A DNA stretch of 64,000 nt from Clostridiales bacterium VE202-21 (GTDB lineage: Bacteria > Bacillota > Clostridia > Lachnospirales > Lachnospiraceae): NCBI GenBank assembly GCA_000509105.1, contig BAIF02000004.1, forward strand, positions 1 to 64,000, written 5' to 3'. The position numbers and the translations under genes were made by a program. A model generated the notes under the pieces. The model did no database searches. It had not been told where the DNA came from and worked only from the letters and a program-made list of their open reading frames with translations. Shown piece after piece: positions 53,262 through 62,551 of the stretch (its first letter is position 1; each line of letters opens with the position of its first letter).

Positions 53262-54500
53262 TTATCTCGAGTCCGCCACAGCCTTATACATAGCGAGAAG
53301 ATTCTCCGGCGGTACGTCCGGCATGATGTTGTGTTCCTGATTGAACACGAAGCCGCCGCCCGGCCCGAAGATATCGATCATTTTTCTTGTGTAATCATAT
53401 ACTTCCTGCGGTGTGGAACGGTTTAATACGGATCTCGTATTACATCCGCCGCCCCAGAAAGTGATGTCTTTTCCAAATTCTTTTTTCAGGGTCGCAGGGT
53501 CCATCTGGTAAGCGGTTGTCTGTACCGGATTGAGTACATCGTATCCCGCATCGATCAGATCTCCTATGATCGGATATATGGAACCGCAGGAATGTAAAAA
53601 TGTCTTCATACTACTGTTTTTGTGGACATACTCATTCAGCTGTGTGTGGTAAGGCTTGAACAGCTCTCTGTATTTCTCCTGGGACATAAACATTCCCGTA
53701 TCCATCCCCAGATCGTCTCCGAATCTGAGAATATCCACGATGTCGCCCACGGCGTCACATACGCAGCTCAGGGTAGCCAGATGTCTTTCCATCAGCTGAT
53801 CCACAAGCGCTTTTACATTTTCCGGATCCGCATAAATATCCATAAGGAAGTTATCCATCCTGCGCAGGAATGTTCCCCACTCGAACAGGTTGCATCCGCA
53901 GGTAATCATCAGTGCCTTGTCCGTGCTCTTTCTCAGTTCGAGGGTGCGCCTTCTCAGTTCGCTGTAAAATCCCTTCTCCCCGGCGTGATCCCACGGACTG
54001 TGCACAAGAGCGCTCCACAGAACCTTGCCCATCTGATGATCCAGATCGGAATAATCATCCGGGTAGTCGTCCACATACGGGAAATATGTCTGGTCGAAAA
54101 AGGTTGCTCCGACCGGCATTTTAGCTATCTGGGTTCCTTCTTTGTCTACAACGATGTAGTTGCCGTTCTCCTGCCGTTTCGGCCGGAACCATACCGGGTA
54201 CTGTCCGATAGAACCATCTGCCAGGGTCACGTCATACCAGTCGCTGTCTTTTTCATTAAACACGCGTCCGATATCGATGACATCCACCCCAAACTCGTCA
54301 ATCAGATTCTGTTCCGGTATAACGACCTGCTGCACTACGTCATAGATCCGGGTGTGCCCGTCTGTAATGCCCATATGCTTTTTCAGATTATTATAGGCAA
54401 TCGCCGAGATCCCCGAGCTTGGTGTTGCCCCCAGATCCAGCGGCACATAATCCGGTTCTTTATGGTCTATTGCCGCCATCACACGCTCTCTTGAATTCAT
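53262..54500 (-). CDS. URO-D-fold protein (MtaA/methyltransferase-like), paralogue 2
   Basis: A 412-residue close paralogue of the protein at 10775-12019, nearly co-linear over its whole length. FLHSCGSIYPIIGDLIDAG and GGGCNTRSVLN provide the His/Cys zinc-type site; the uroporphyrinogen-binding N-terminal motif is absent. It ends the ABC-importer operon, following the RhaM-like gene by 16 nt, with GGAGG 7 nt before the ATG. A methyl- or one-carbon-related reaction on an imported compound is possible but unproven. Element B starts right after its stop codon. Confidence 0.87.
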   Translation of the reverse strand: MNSRERVMAAIDHKEPDYVPLDLGATPSSGISAIAYNNLKKHMGITDGHTRIYDVVQQVVIPEQNLIDEFGVDVIDIGRVFNEKDSDWYDVTLADGSIGQYPVWFRPKRQENGNYIVVDKEGTQIAKMPVGATFFDQTYFPYVDDYPDDYSDLDHQMGKVLWSALVHSPWDHAGEKGFYSELRRRTLELRKSTDKALMITCGCNLFEWGTFLRRMDNFLMDIYADPENVKALVDQLMERHLATLSCVCDAVGDIVDILRFGDDLGMDTGMFMSQEKYRELFKPYHTQLNEYVHKNSSMKTFLHSCGSIYPIIGDLIDAGYDVLNPVQTTAYQMDPATLKKEFGKDITFWGGGCNTRSVLNRSTPQEVYDYTRKMIDIFGPGGGFVFNQEHNIMPDVPPENLLAMYKAVADSR

Positions 54501-54516
54501 ACCAAAACCTCCGTCC

Positions 54517-54840
54517 TTAATCTAAATGATAGACCTCTTCCATCTCAGCCCACCACTCGCCTTCTTTTCTCTCTTCGAGCGGCTGCTGGAACGGCATTAC
54601 CAGATCCCACCACTCCTGGGTCTTCGGGTCTGCTGCCATTTTGTCCATATCTGCTTTATAATCGTCTCCTGTATACTCATAATATGAGAACAGTAATTCG
54701 CCGAAATTATAGATAGAATAATTGGAGATATTGCATTCCTTAATCATTGCATTAATTTCCGGCCATATATGTGCATGATGATATTTGTAATCATCCAGTT
54801 TTTCCTTTTTCACTCCTATGATAGAACCATATCTCTGCAT
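54517..54840 (-). CDS. L-rhamnose mutarotase family protein
   Basis: A 107-residue ferredoxin-like-fold protein of the RhaM family, which interconverts sugar anomers. The conserved YKYHHAHIWPEINAMIKEC and NYSIYNFGELLFSYYEY are clear. ATG 54840 is chosen with GGAGG upstream (about 7 nt) and matches the family length; an in-frame codon 66 nt upstream lacks a site. Its presence in an RbsABC-type operon suggests a 6-deoxyhexose or similar sugar as substrate, although rhaA, rhaB and rhaD are not in the window. Confidence 0.85.
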   Translation of the reverse strand: MQRYGSIIGVKKEKLDDYKYHHAHIWPEINAMIKECNISNYSIYNFGELLFSYYEYTGDDYKADMDKMAADPKTQEWWDLVMPFQQPLEERKEGEWWAEMEEVYHLD

Positions 54841-54939
54841 TGCTGCACCTCCGATTTTATACTTTATTCCGCAGCTCAGCTGCTGATCTGCCCGCAGGAC
54901 ATGCATTACGAGGTGCCCTTTGGGTATATTTTTCTCCGT

Positions 54940-55976
54940 TTAATATACTTTCTGTGCCTCTTCAAACAGGGCATGGATATTAGCTGGCGGTACATCCGGC
55001 ATAATTGCCTCGTGGCTTGGTGAAATAATCAGTCCTGTAGGGAAGATTTCACGCAGTTCTTTTACTTTATTGCGCACATCCTCAGGGCTTCCGTTTACAA
55101 GCAGGTCCTGGGTATCTACGCCGCCGCAGAATGCAACCTGATCACCGAATTTTTCTTTCAGCCTCTTGGCTCCATGCCTGTTGCCAGTGCCTGAATCGGG
55201 TGTACAATATCCACACCGGCTCCAATCAGATCCGGAATTACATCTGCGATAGAGCCGCAGGAATGGTAAATTACTTTTACGCCGTAGCTGTGTGCCTGCT
55301 CAACAAGGCGTTTACATCCCGGAATAATAAACTGGCGCACCATATCAGGTGATAACATCAGGCCTCTCTGACTGCCCATGTCGTTTCCAATCAGGACTGC
55401 ATCCAGTTTACCTTTAGTCGCTTCAAAAAAGATCTTATTGGCCTTCAGATAGAATTCCATGACCTTTTCATTGACTGCTTCATAAATCTCAGGATTTGCA
55501 ATCATATTCATCAATGCAGTTTCCATGCCAAAAGCGGCGCAGGTATCCTGGAAGTGAGCTGACCAGAGGATTCCCAGTCTCACTTTTCCTTCCGGTGCTG
55601 CCTCGACACGGCGCAGACACTCTTCGGGATCAATGTATTTTTCAGGATCCGGCCATTCAAAGAAGTCCAGATCTTCCAACTCCTCGGCATCCTTAAAACA
55701 TCCGTCTGCCGTCAGGGTCCGGTCCTCCGCATCTACATCGCCGTCCATATACCAGTCAAATGCGGCATAGATGGCGCTTGCGGTCGGTGACTTGTACGGG
55801 ACTTCCACTGCATAAAAATCATCGCCTACCGCCAGTTTTAACTCATGCATATCCTTAACGCCATAATATTCAAATAATGCCGGCTGTGAAAATATATCCG
55901 GCATGCCAAGCCATGCTGCCGGGCGGTCTACCGGTTTCCTCTCAACTGTTGCCAAAAAACGTTCTTTACTGTTCAT
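54940..55976 (-). pseudogene. URO-D-fold protein, frameshifted near the C-terminus
   Basis: A distinct member of the URO-D superfamily, less similar to the two paralogues. From ATG 55976 (AGGAGAGG upstream) the frame runs through VIYHSCGSIADVIPDLIGAG to GMEPRG and stops at 55158. One additional G between 55169 and 55170 restores GME-AKRLKEKFGDQVAFCGGVDTQ (given in parts) and an end at 54940, for 345 residues. The C-terminus then has PSHEAIMPDVPPANIHALF as in its relatives. The N-terminus KPVDRPAAWLG lacks the haem-enzyme motif. It is followed by the RhaM gene. Confidence 0.87.
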
Positions 55977-55993
55977 CTGCCTCTCCTCTTTCA

Positions 55994-56031
55994 CAGGTCA
56001 GGCGGAGGTTGATATACCATCCTCCGCCCGA
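55994..56031 (-). promoter_or_regulatory. 13-bp hairpin between SBP and URO-D genes
   Basis: GGTCAGGCGGAGG and CCTCCGCCCGACC pair with one mismatch across a 12-nt loop. No T-run follows. As with the hairpin after the other SBP gene, it may protect the SBP mRNA 3' end or reduce downstream expression. Confidence 0.65.
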
Positions 56032-56066
56032 CCGTTATCTGCTATTTCATTTTTACTAATTCTTGC

Positions 56067-57308
56067 TTACCACTGACATGGGAGGAAATCCTCTACATTG
56101 TCAGCGCTGATAATGTCTGTTCCGATGTAAGCTACTCTCGGGATTTCTTCTCCGCAGAAGTACTCGGACATTGTTCTTACTACAAGACCTGCATCTGCCT
56201 GGCATGACTGATAACTTGCGTATTTCAGCTGTCCGCTCTGGATCAGCTCTGCGCCCTGTTTTGAAATACCAGCTGCTACGATAACGATATCTTCACGTCC
56301 TGCTGCTTTACAAGCTTCTGTTGCACCGATTGCCTGGTCAGAATCGTCTGCAAGTACGATTGCGTTCAGGTCGTCGCCATATTTTGTGATCCAGTCAGAT
56401 ACAACCTGTTTTACAGCGGAAGCCTCAAATCCTGGTGACTGAACGTCAAGAGATTTGATGTCAGGATATTCTTCTGCTAATGTGGACATTGGTCCGAATG
56501 TACGTGCATAGTATGGTGATGTTCCTACATTATGTGTGATGTAGCAAACGCCGCCTTTTCCGCCAAGCTCTTCACCGAGTTTGCTTGCCAGGTTTCTCAT
56601 CTGATACCAGTCGTTCGGGCCTGTGTAAGCCAGAATGTTGTTCATTGCATCTGCTTCCGGAAGTGTGTTACAGCAGAATGCAGGGATTCCTGCTTTTGTG
56701 ATCTTCTTGAACTGCTGTCCTGCATGGTCAGCACTTACAGGAATTACAACGATTGCGTCCGGGCTCTCATTGATTGCCTGGTCAACATATCCGTCCTGTG
56801 TTGACTGATCCCAGTTCGGATCATATACGTCACATGTCATTCCAACTGCTTCACAAGCTTCCTCAAAAGCTTCCTGATAGCATGTTGTCCATGCGTGTGC
56901 GCCGTGTACAATTACGATAACGTGTTTGCCCTTCTGTCCGTCTGCAGGAGATTCCGGGAATTTTGAGTCATTTGCATCATCCCAGTCAAGGTACTCATAA
57001 TAATGCCATTTATTAATATCTGAGTCCTCCAGTTTTTCCAGTTCTTCTGCATCACCCTTTGCTTCCGGTACATCAAATGTTGTTCCTTCTTCCATCAGCG
57101 GATGATTGTCTGTTGTTTTGAGTTCTTCAATTGCCTTTGCTAGAAGTTCTTTGGATTCTGCCAGGTTATCCCCGCCCTTTGAATCCTCTGTCTTTGCATC
57201 TGATTTTCCAGAATCAGAATCTTTAGAACTGTTTCCGCAACCTGTCAGGCTGACTGCGCTTACCAGCATAAGCCCGCTGAGCAATACTGCTACATACTTT
57301 TTGAACAT
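56067..57308 (-). CDS. Sugar ABC transporter substrate-binding lipoprotein (RbsB-like)
   Basis: A 413-residue lipoprotein: the signal peptide ends at AVSLTGCGNSS, with Cys as anchor. An Asp/Glu/Lys-rich linker (about 25-100) is followed by a periplasmic-binding-protein type I fold: HVIVIVHGAHAWTTCYQEAF, DAIVVIPVSADHAG, IVLADDSDQAIGATEAC. Ligands of this CUT2 class are mono- or small sugars and related compounds. ATG 57308 follows AAAGGAGG by about 7 nt; an upstream codon lacks a site. It belongs with the permeases and RbsA-like ATPase immediately upstream in transcription order. Confidence 0.92.
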   Translation of the reverse strand: MFKKYVAVLLSGLMLVSAVSLTGCGNSSKDSDSGKSDAKTEDSKGGDNLAESKELLAKAIEELKTTDNHPLMEEGTTFDVPEAKGDAEELEKLEDSDINKWHYYEYLDWDDANDSKFPESPADGQKGKHVIVIVHGAHAWTTCYQEAFEEACEAVGMTCDVYDPNWDQSTQDGYVDQAINESPDAIVVIPVSADHAGQQFKKITKAGIPAFCCNTLPEADAMNNILAYTGPNDWYQMRNLASKLGEELGGKGGVCYITHNVGTSPYYARTFGPMSTLAEEYPDIKSLDVQSPGFEASAVKQVVSDWITKYGDDLNAIVLADDSDQAIGATEACKAAGREDIVIVAAGISKQGAELIQSGQLKYASYQSCQADAGLVVRTMSEYFCGEEIPRVAYIGTDIISADNVEDFLPCQW

Positions 57309-57412
57309 TTTTCTTCCTCCTTTTGTTTTCCTTAGGTTTCTTATTAAAAACATGTCCCGCATGTTTCTAATCTGAGTTACTTTCTGAACCTGCTCGGATT
57401 CGAGAACCTGGC

Positions 57413-58438
57413 CTATGAAGCCTTGCCCAGCTCCTTCATGGCCTCTTTATGCAGGTTCGGCCTTGTACCAACTGTCTTGTTTCTGTTGTACAGAGCAATT
57501 GTTTCGTAAACGATACATGCAATCAGGATTGCTGCAATAACAAGTACCTGAATTTCTGTCTTCTTGAAAATAGCTTTCAGGAGCGCAATGGCTACCAGTG
57601 ACACCCATGTCCATACAACGCTTCCCTTTCCTCCATTGATTGCAGTACCACCAATAATGGTTGCTGTCAGTGCGATCATCAGAGGGCTGATTCCTTTTTC
57701 GCCCATTGTAATACCGGCTGTTCCTGAGTAGATACCGTTCAGCGCTCCGCCCAGTGCACATGCCGCTGATGAAATAACGAATGCCAGTGTCGTGACTCTG
57801 TCACTCTTAATACCTGCCAGCCATGCTGTCTCAAGGTTACCGCCGATCATATAGACATTCCGTCCGAATCTTGTGTAACGGAGCACAATCATAACTATGA
57901 ATACAACAACTGTCGTAATCAGGAAGTAGGTTGAAAACGGCAGGAAGGAAAGCAGATTGTCATTCAGAACATCACTGAATGCATAATCTTTTCCAATACT
58001 CAGCTCTTCTCCGCCTGTATAGATGTACATGGAACCTTTTAATACAAACTGCATACCGAGTGTTGCGATGAAGGAATGAATCTTCAGCTTTGTTACAAGG
58101 AAACCGTTGATACATCCAACCAGAACTCCGACCAGTGTTGCAATCAGGATACAGACAGCCCAGGGAAGACCCGGTTTGTCATGCAGTCCCAGACAAAGCA
58201 GCGCTGCAAACGTGGACATATACATAATCGTCAGATCCATATGTCCTGCAATCATACATGTTGTAAATCCCAAGCCCAGCCAGATTACAAGGCTTCCGTT
58301 TCCTGTAGCGGCACTAATGTTGTACATGGTATAGAAGTTATCTACAAAAAGACCAATAATCAATATCAGAGCCAGGAAAAGATAAGATCTGTTTTCATTA
58401 ATAAAATTTGCATTAATTTTAAATTTCTTATTTTTCAT
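57413..58438 (-). CDS. RbsC-like sugar ABC permease 1
   Basis: A CUT2-type inner-membrane permease of 341 residues with about ten helices. The conserved GALNGIYSGTAGITMGEKG and MIALTATIIGGTAINGGKGS are characteristic. It overlaps the second permease gene by one base (TAATG), so the two are co-translated and probably form a heterodimer. An AT-rich gap of about 105 bp before the SBP gene has no clear promoter. Confidence 0.93.
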   Translation of the reverse strand: MKNKKFKINANFINENRSYLFLALILIIGLFVDNFYTMYNISAATGNGSLVIWLGLGFTTCMIAGHMDLTIMYMSTFAALLCLGLHDKPGLPWAVCILIATLVGVLVGCINGFLVTKLKIHSFIATLGMQFVLKGSMYIYTGGEELSIGKDYAFSDVLNDNLLSFLPFSTYFLITTVVVFIVMIVLRYTRFGRNVYMIGGNLETAWLAGIKSDRVTTLAFVISSAACALGGALNGIYSGTAGITMGEKGISPLMIALTATIIGGTAINGGKGSVVWTWVSLVAIALLKAIFKKTEIQVLVIAAILIACIVYETIALYNRNKTVGTRPNLHKEAMKELGKAS

Positions 58439-59487
58439 TATGCTCTACCCAACTTTCTGTTAGAATATGTATTCAGCCAAACGATAAACAGGAATACAAG
58501 ACCCTGTACCAGGTATTTCTCATAGGTTCCAAGACCAATCCATGAAAGGATGTTGTTGAGGATACCATAGGCTAATACGCCTCCAAATGTTCCAACTACT
58601 GAACCTTTTCCTCCGTTTAAGAGGCATCCGCCCAAAAGTACGGCTGTCAGACAGGAGAAATCGTATCCGGTTCCGTTTTCGTAGGATGCTGTCTTACGCA
58701 GCGCTGCGAAGAAGATCCCGCCGATGGAAGCACAGACACCGTTGATGATGTAAGCGGTAATCAGTGTTTTTGCACAATTGATTCCGGAGAATTTTGCTAC
58801 TTCATAGTTTGTACCGATAATTTTCAGCTTCTGGCCAAATTTAGTCTTTGCATGTATAAACCAGGCAATAACCATAATAACGATCATGACAATCGCCATC
58901 AGGGAAATATACTTTCCGATATAAGTTCTGGCAATGGAAAAGAATGTGCTTGCTGCATGCTGCGCAAAATCAGTGTCCTTTGCTACCTTATCCGCATAGA
59001 GCTGTTTTCCTTCCCAGATTACACGTACGATACCGGAAAGCAGAAGGTTGAAGCCCCATGTCCAGATGATCGGGTTCGCTCTGAGCTTACCAATCATGAA
59101 ACCGTTGATGAAACCGATTACCACACCGGATAAAATACCGATCAGCATTGCAACCGGGAAACCAAAGTTAATAGTCTGCACTGTCATCATACCGCCCACA
59201 GCCATGGTAAGCGGAATGGACATATCGGTCATGTTACCGGAATATGTAATGAAAATAAGTCCCGCACTGACCATACCGATCAGTGCAACCGCCTCCAGGA
59301 TGGACTGGATATTGCTGGCGGCGAAGAATGTACCTTTTGATACAATCATACCTATAATAATTAACGCAACTACAACAACGTAAATACCCAACTTATTAAA
59401 AATAAGACTGAACTTGTTGATCTCTTCTTTTCGTGTATCTACCTTGGGCGCGCCTGGATTTGGATTGTTATTTATTTGTTCTGACAT
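58438..59487 (-). CDS. RbsC-like sugar ABC permease 2
   Basis: A second CUT2 permease of 349 residues. GFINGFMIGKLRANPIIWTWG, of which the first part is typical, and CLTAVLLGGCLLNGGKGSVV mark the family. The N-terminus is a 30-residue polar Asn/Pro/Lys segment before the first helix. It overlaps the ATPase gene by 16 bp. Two different permease genes with one double ATPase indicate a heterodimeric channel. Confidence 0.93.
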   Translation of the reverse strand: MSEQINNNPNPGAPKVDTRKEEINKFSLIFNKLGIYVVVVALIIIGMIVSKGTFFAASNIQSILEAVALIGMVSAGLIFITYSGNMTDMSIPLTMAVGGMMTVQTINFGFPVAMLIGILSGVVIGFINGFMIGKLRANPIIWTWGFNLLLSGIVRVIWEGKQLYADKVAKDTDFAQHAASTFFSIARTYIGKYISLMAIVMIVIMVIAWFIHAKTKFGQKLKIIGTNYEVAKFSGINCAKTLITAYIINGVCASIGGIFFAALRKTASYENGTGYDFSCLTAVLLGGCLLNGGKGSVVGTFGGVLAYGILNNILSWIGLGTYEKYLVQGLVFLFIVWLNTYSNRKLGRA

Positions 59488-61010
59488 GATACGTACTCAC
59501 CCTCCCCATTAGCTGCAATCAACAGTGAATTCTCATTGATACCTTCTTTTGGAATCTCGCCGATAATGTGGCCTTCTCTTAAGATTACCGCGCGGTCGCA
59601 GAGGCCTACAACCTCCGGCAGGTCACTGGAAAGCAGGATACATGCATTTCCCTGTGAAACATATCTCTTAACCGCATCGTGGATAACCTGTTTTGCATTG
59701 ACATCAACGCCTCGTGTAGGCTCATCCAGAATCAGAATGTCAACATCTGCCGCCAGCCATTTTGCCATCAGGACCTTCTGCTGGTTACCACCGGAGAAGC
59801 TGTTTACCAGTCTGTCTCTGTCTGCTGGATATACACTCATTTCGTTGATCTTTTCATCGATCAGCCCGAACTGTTTCTTACCGTCATAGATAATGCCAGG
59901 GCCGCATCTGTCAATAATACAGGATGTTACATTGTCTGCAACCGTCTGAGGAAGCGCCAGTCCTACGACCTTTCTGTCCTCTGTCAGATACCCGATTCCG
60001 CCCTTGATGGCTTCTCCGAGATCCCGGAAGTGAACTTCTTTTCCATGGATGTACTCTTTTCCTCCGTCGATCTTGTCAACCCCTGTCAGGCCTCTTGCGA
60101 TCTCGGTACGTCCGGAACCGGCAAGCCCGCAGATAGCGAGGACTTCACCCTTATGAAGTTCAAAGTTTACGTGATGATAGAATCCCCATCTTGTAAAGTC
60201 TTCCACTTTCAGTACTACTTCATCGGTAACCATGCTCTTATGGTCTGCATAGAAGCTCTTTACAGGCTCACCAACCATGCATTCTACCAACTGTTCTGTA
60301 TTGGTCTCTGAGATCGGGAAAGAGTCAACCAGCTTACCATCTCTCATGACTGTAACCATATCTGCAATCTCGAAGATCTCACTTAAGTGGTGGGAAATAT
60401 ATACAATAGCCAGTCCCTGTTTTTGAAGATTTCTTACGATCTCAAACAGTTTGTTGACTTCCTCGCTTGACAGTGCGGAAGTAGGCTCATCCATAACCAG
60501 GATCTTCGGTTCAGAACCGAGTACCTTTGCGATCTCAACCAGCTGTGCATCACACTGGCTGATCTCGGATACGTCCAGCGTCGGATCGATATCATCCAGG
60601 CCGACACGGCTCAGCAGCTTCTTAGCTTCCTCGATTGCTTTCTTCTTATCAATGAACAATGCGTTCTTTTTCGGAAGGCGCCCAACAAGAAGGTTTTCAT
60701 AGATGGAAATTCTGCGCGCCAGTGATAATTCCTGGTACACCATTCCTATTCCATATTCTTTTGCAAGGTTCGGTGTGTGGAGATCTCTCTTTTCTCCATT
60801 GATATAGATCTCTCCTGTATAATCATTGAAAAGACCCGCAAGCATTTTCATCAGAGTGGATTTACCAGCTCCGTTTTCCCCCATGAGGGCATGTACCTCC
60901 CCCGCTCTCACCCGGAAATCGACTTTATCAACAGCCAGTGTTCCGGGAAATCTCTTGGACACGCCACGCATGTCCAGTGCATACGCTTCATTCTTAGATG
61001 CGTTACCCAT
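59472..61010 (-). CDS. RbsA-like sugar ABC transporter ATPase (two ABC domains)
   Basis: A cytosolic ATPase of 512 residues with tandem ABC domains. Walker A of domain 1 is GENGAGKSTLMKML; domain 2 has GLAGSGRTEIARG, a degenerate P-loop as is usual in RbsA proteins. Walker B stretches are LVMDEPTSAL and LILDEPTRGVDVNA, and the signature FSGGNQQKVLMAKW is present. It energises the two permeases. AAAGGAG precedes the ATG. The following overlap with the permease gene supports a single transcript. Confidence 0.95.
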   Translation of the reverse strand: MGNASKNEAYALDMRGVSKRFPGTLAVDKVDFRVRAGEVHALMGENGAGKSTLMKMLAGLFNDYTGEIYINGEKRDLHTPNLAKEYGIGMVYQELSLARRISIYENLLVGRLPKKNALFIDKKKAIEEAKKLLSRVGLDDIDPTLDVSEISQCDAQLVEIAKVLGSEPKILVMDEPTSALSSEEVNKLFEIVRNLQKQGLAIVYISHHLSEIFEIADMVTVMRDGKLVDSFPISETNTEQLVECMVGEPVKSFYADHKSMVTDEVVLKVEDFTRWGFYHHVNFELHKGEVLAICGLAGSGRTEIARGLTGVDKIDGGKEYIHGKEVHFRDLGEAIKGGIGYLTEDRKVVGLALPQTVADNVTSCIIDRCGPGIIYDGKKQFGLIDEKINEMSVYPADRDRLVNSFSGGNQQKVLMAKWLAADVDILILDEPTRGVDVNAKQVIHDAVKRYVSQGNACILLSSDLPEVVGLCDRAVILREGHIIGEIPKEGINENSLLIAANGEGEYVSCQNK

Positions 61011-61033
61011 GCTGATTAACTCCTTTCGTGTTG

Positions 61034-62515
61034 CTATTTATTGATTTCACCACCGGCAAATCCTAAAACATAACTGTGGCGTTTTACTTTGGCAGTATCC
61101 AGCAGATTCTGATACCATTTATCATGCGCTTCTATGCGCATATCTTCCTCTGCTTTTACCTGCCATGCCTCAGCACCTTCGCCGGCGTAATAAACCACAT
61201 GAAAACCGCTTTCTGTGTATATGACACTGCAGTCTCCAGGCTTGCGCCCATCGTCAAACACCCATTTATCAATTGCATCATCCAGAGTGTCTCTGGTCAG
61301 ATTCTCAAATGTTCCGTCTGAATCTGATGCAGACTCATATTCTGAAGCAAGAGCTTCAAAACTTTTCTCTGTTTTATCACCTTTTTCCCATGTCTCTTTC
61401 AGCTCTTCCGCTTTCGCACAGGATTCTTCATACAGCCTGTTTACTTTATCTTCATAATCATCAGCGCTGCTGTCCTCAAGCGCCGGATCAACCGGGAAGC
61501 AGACATCTGTGATGCTGGCTGTCGGATAACTGCTCTCGTTCCTGCTGTGGAACACCATTACATAATAACCTGAACCGTCATCTATGACATTAAGATCGCC
61601 GTCTTTTCGATCTGAAGAAAAAAGCCATTCTCCGTAGGAGAAATTCGGATCATAGTATGCGTCATCAAAAGCATAATAGGTTCCGTAATCTTTATATTCA
61701 CTGCTGACTTCTTTTAGTTCCCCGCCTTTTTCCACCTTGTCATGAATCTCCTGCGCTATGGCAAAGGCATTCTGTTTTTCTTCCTGGGTCGGCTCTGTAT
61801 CTATATCGCTGGCTTTCACATAAAAACGTTCATAGTTGACAAATGTATATTCCGGAAGATGTTCTTCATAATACTCTCTGATCTCATCCTCACGGAAACT
61901 AAAGTCAGCCTTTACCTTATCGCTGTACTCCGCCGCCAGATGGGAATATGTGAGATGCTTCCTGTAAAGCTCTTCCGTCATGCCGCTGCCGTATATATTT
62001 TCCAAATACTTATCTATACTGATTCCGGCATTATCAGCGCTGCTTTTTATATCTTCCAGTGCAGTATCAATCTCTTTCTGCGCCTCAGTGCTCAGTCCAA
62101 ATCCTTCTTTCTCAGCCAGAGCAGCCGTTCTTAGAACGCTGGACATAGACTCCACGGTCTGATCCTCAAAATATTCGAACCAGGACTGATGATCGTCATA
62201 GGGCTGGTCTTTCAGAGATGTGCTGTCATCAAACATATACTCTCTGAACTCACTGTGTTCATCCAGATAGGAATTATAATAAGCATAGTAGTAATAGTTA
62301 AATTCACACAGCTTATACCCTTTCCCGTCTATCGTCACCGCAGGAAGGAGCTTGACCGGCGCCCCGCTTTGAAAAAACAAAGCTGCAAGAATTCCAACGA
62401 TCAAAAATACTCCGAGTACCACTGCAAAAATTGTGATCTGCCTGTTCTGGCGCTGCTTTTTTGCCTGATGTTCCTGTTTCTTTGTGCCCCCGCTGTTGTT
62501 GATTTTTCTGCTCAT
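61034..62515 (-). CDS. Membrane-anchored SurA/parvulin-like foldase
   Basis: A 493-residue protein with a basic N-terminal tail (about 1-25), one membrane helix (about 29-50) and an extracellular part. The latter resembles SurA/PrsA N-terminal helices (KADFSFREDEIREYYEEHLP) followed by two weak parvulin-like regions (AIAQEIHDKVEKGGELKEVS; FHVVYYAGEG). It probably helps fold secreted proteins, possibly the importer lipoproteins; this is inference. ATG 62515 follows AAGAGG by 5 nt. It lies between the SGNH hydrolase and rbsA genes in the same orientation, an unusual place for a foldase. Confidence 0.8.
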   Translation of the reverse strand: MSRKINNSGGTKKQEHQAKKQRQNRQITIFAVVLGVFLIVGILAALFFQSGAPVKLLPAVTIDGKGYKLCEFNYYYYAYYNSYLDEHSEFREYMFDDSTSLKDQPYDDHQSWFEYFEDQTVESMSSVLRTAALAEKEGFGLSTEAQKEIDTALEDIKSSADNAGISIDKYLENIYGSGMTEELYRKHLTYSHLAAEYSDKVKADFSFREDEIREYYEEHLPEYTFVNYERFYVKASDIDTEPTQEEKQNAFAIAQEIHDKVEKGGELKEVSSEYKDYGTYYAFDDAYYDPNFSYGEWLFSSDRKDGDLNVIDDGSGYYVMVFHSRNESSYPTASITDVCFPVDPALEDSSADDYEDKVNRLYEESCAKAEELKETWEKGDKTEKSFEALASEYESASDSDGTFENLTRDTLDDAIDKWVFDDGRKPGDCSVIYTESGFHVVYYAGEGAEAWQVKAEEDMRIEAHDKWYQNLLDTAKVKRHSYVLGFAGGEINK

Positions 62516-62551
62516 AGCCACCTCTTATCAGCACAAAGGCCTCTTTATCTG

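Noticed and set aside
53262-54500. hemE (uroporphyrinogen decarboxylase)
   Set aside because: The substrate-binding N-terminal motif is missing and the context is sugar import, so only the fold is shared.
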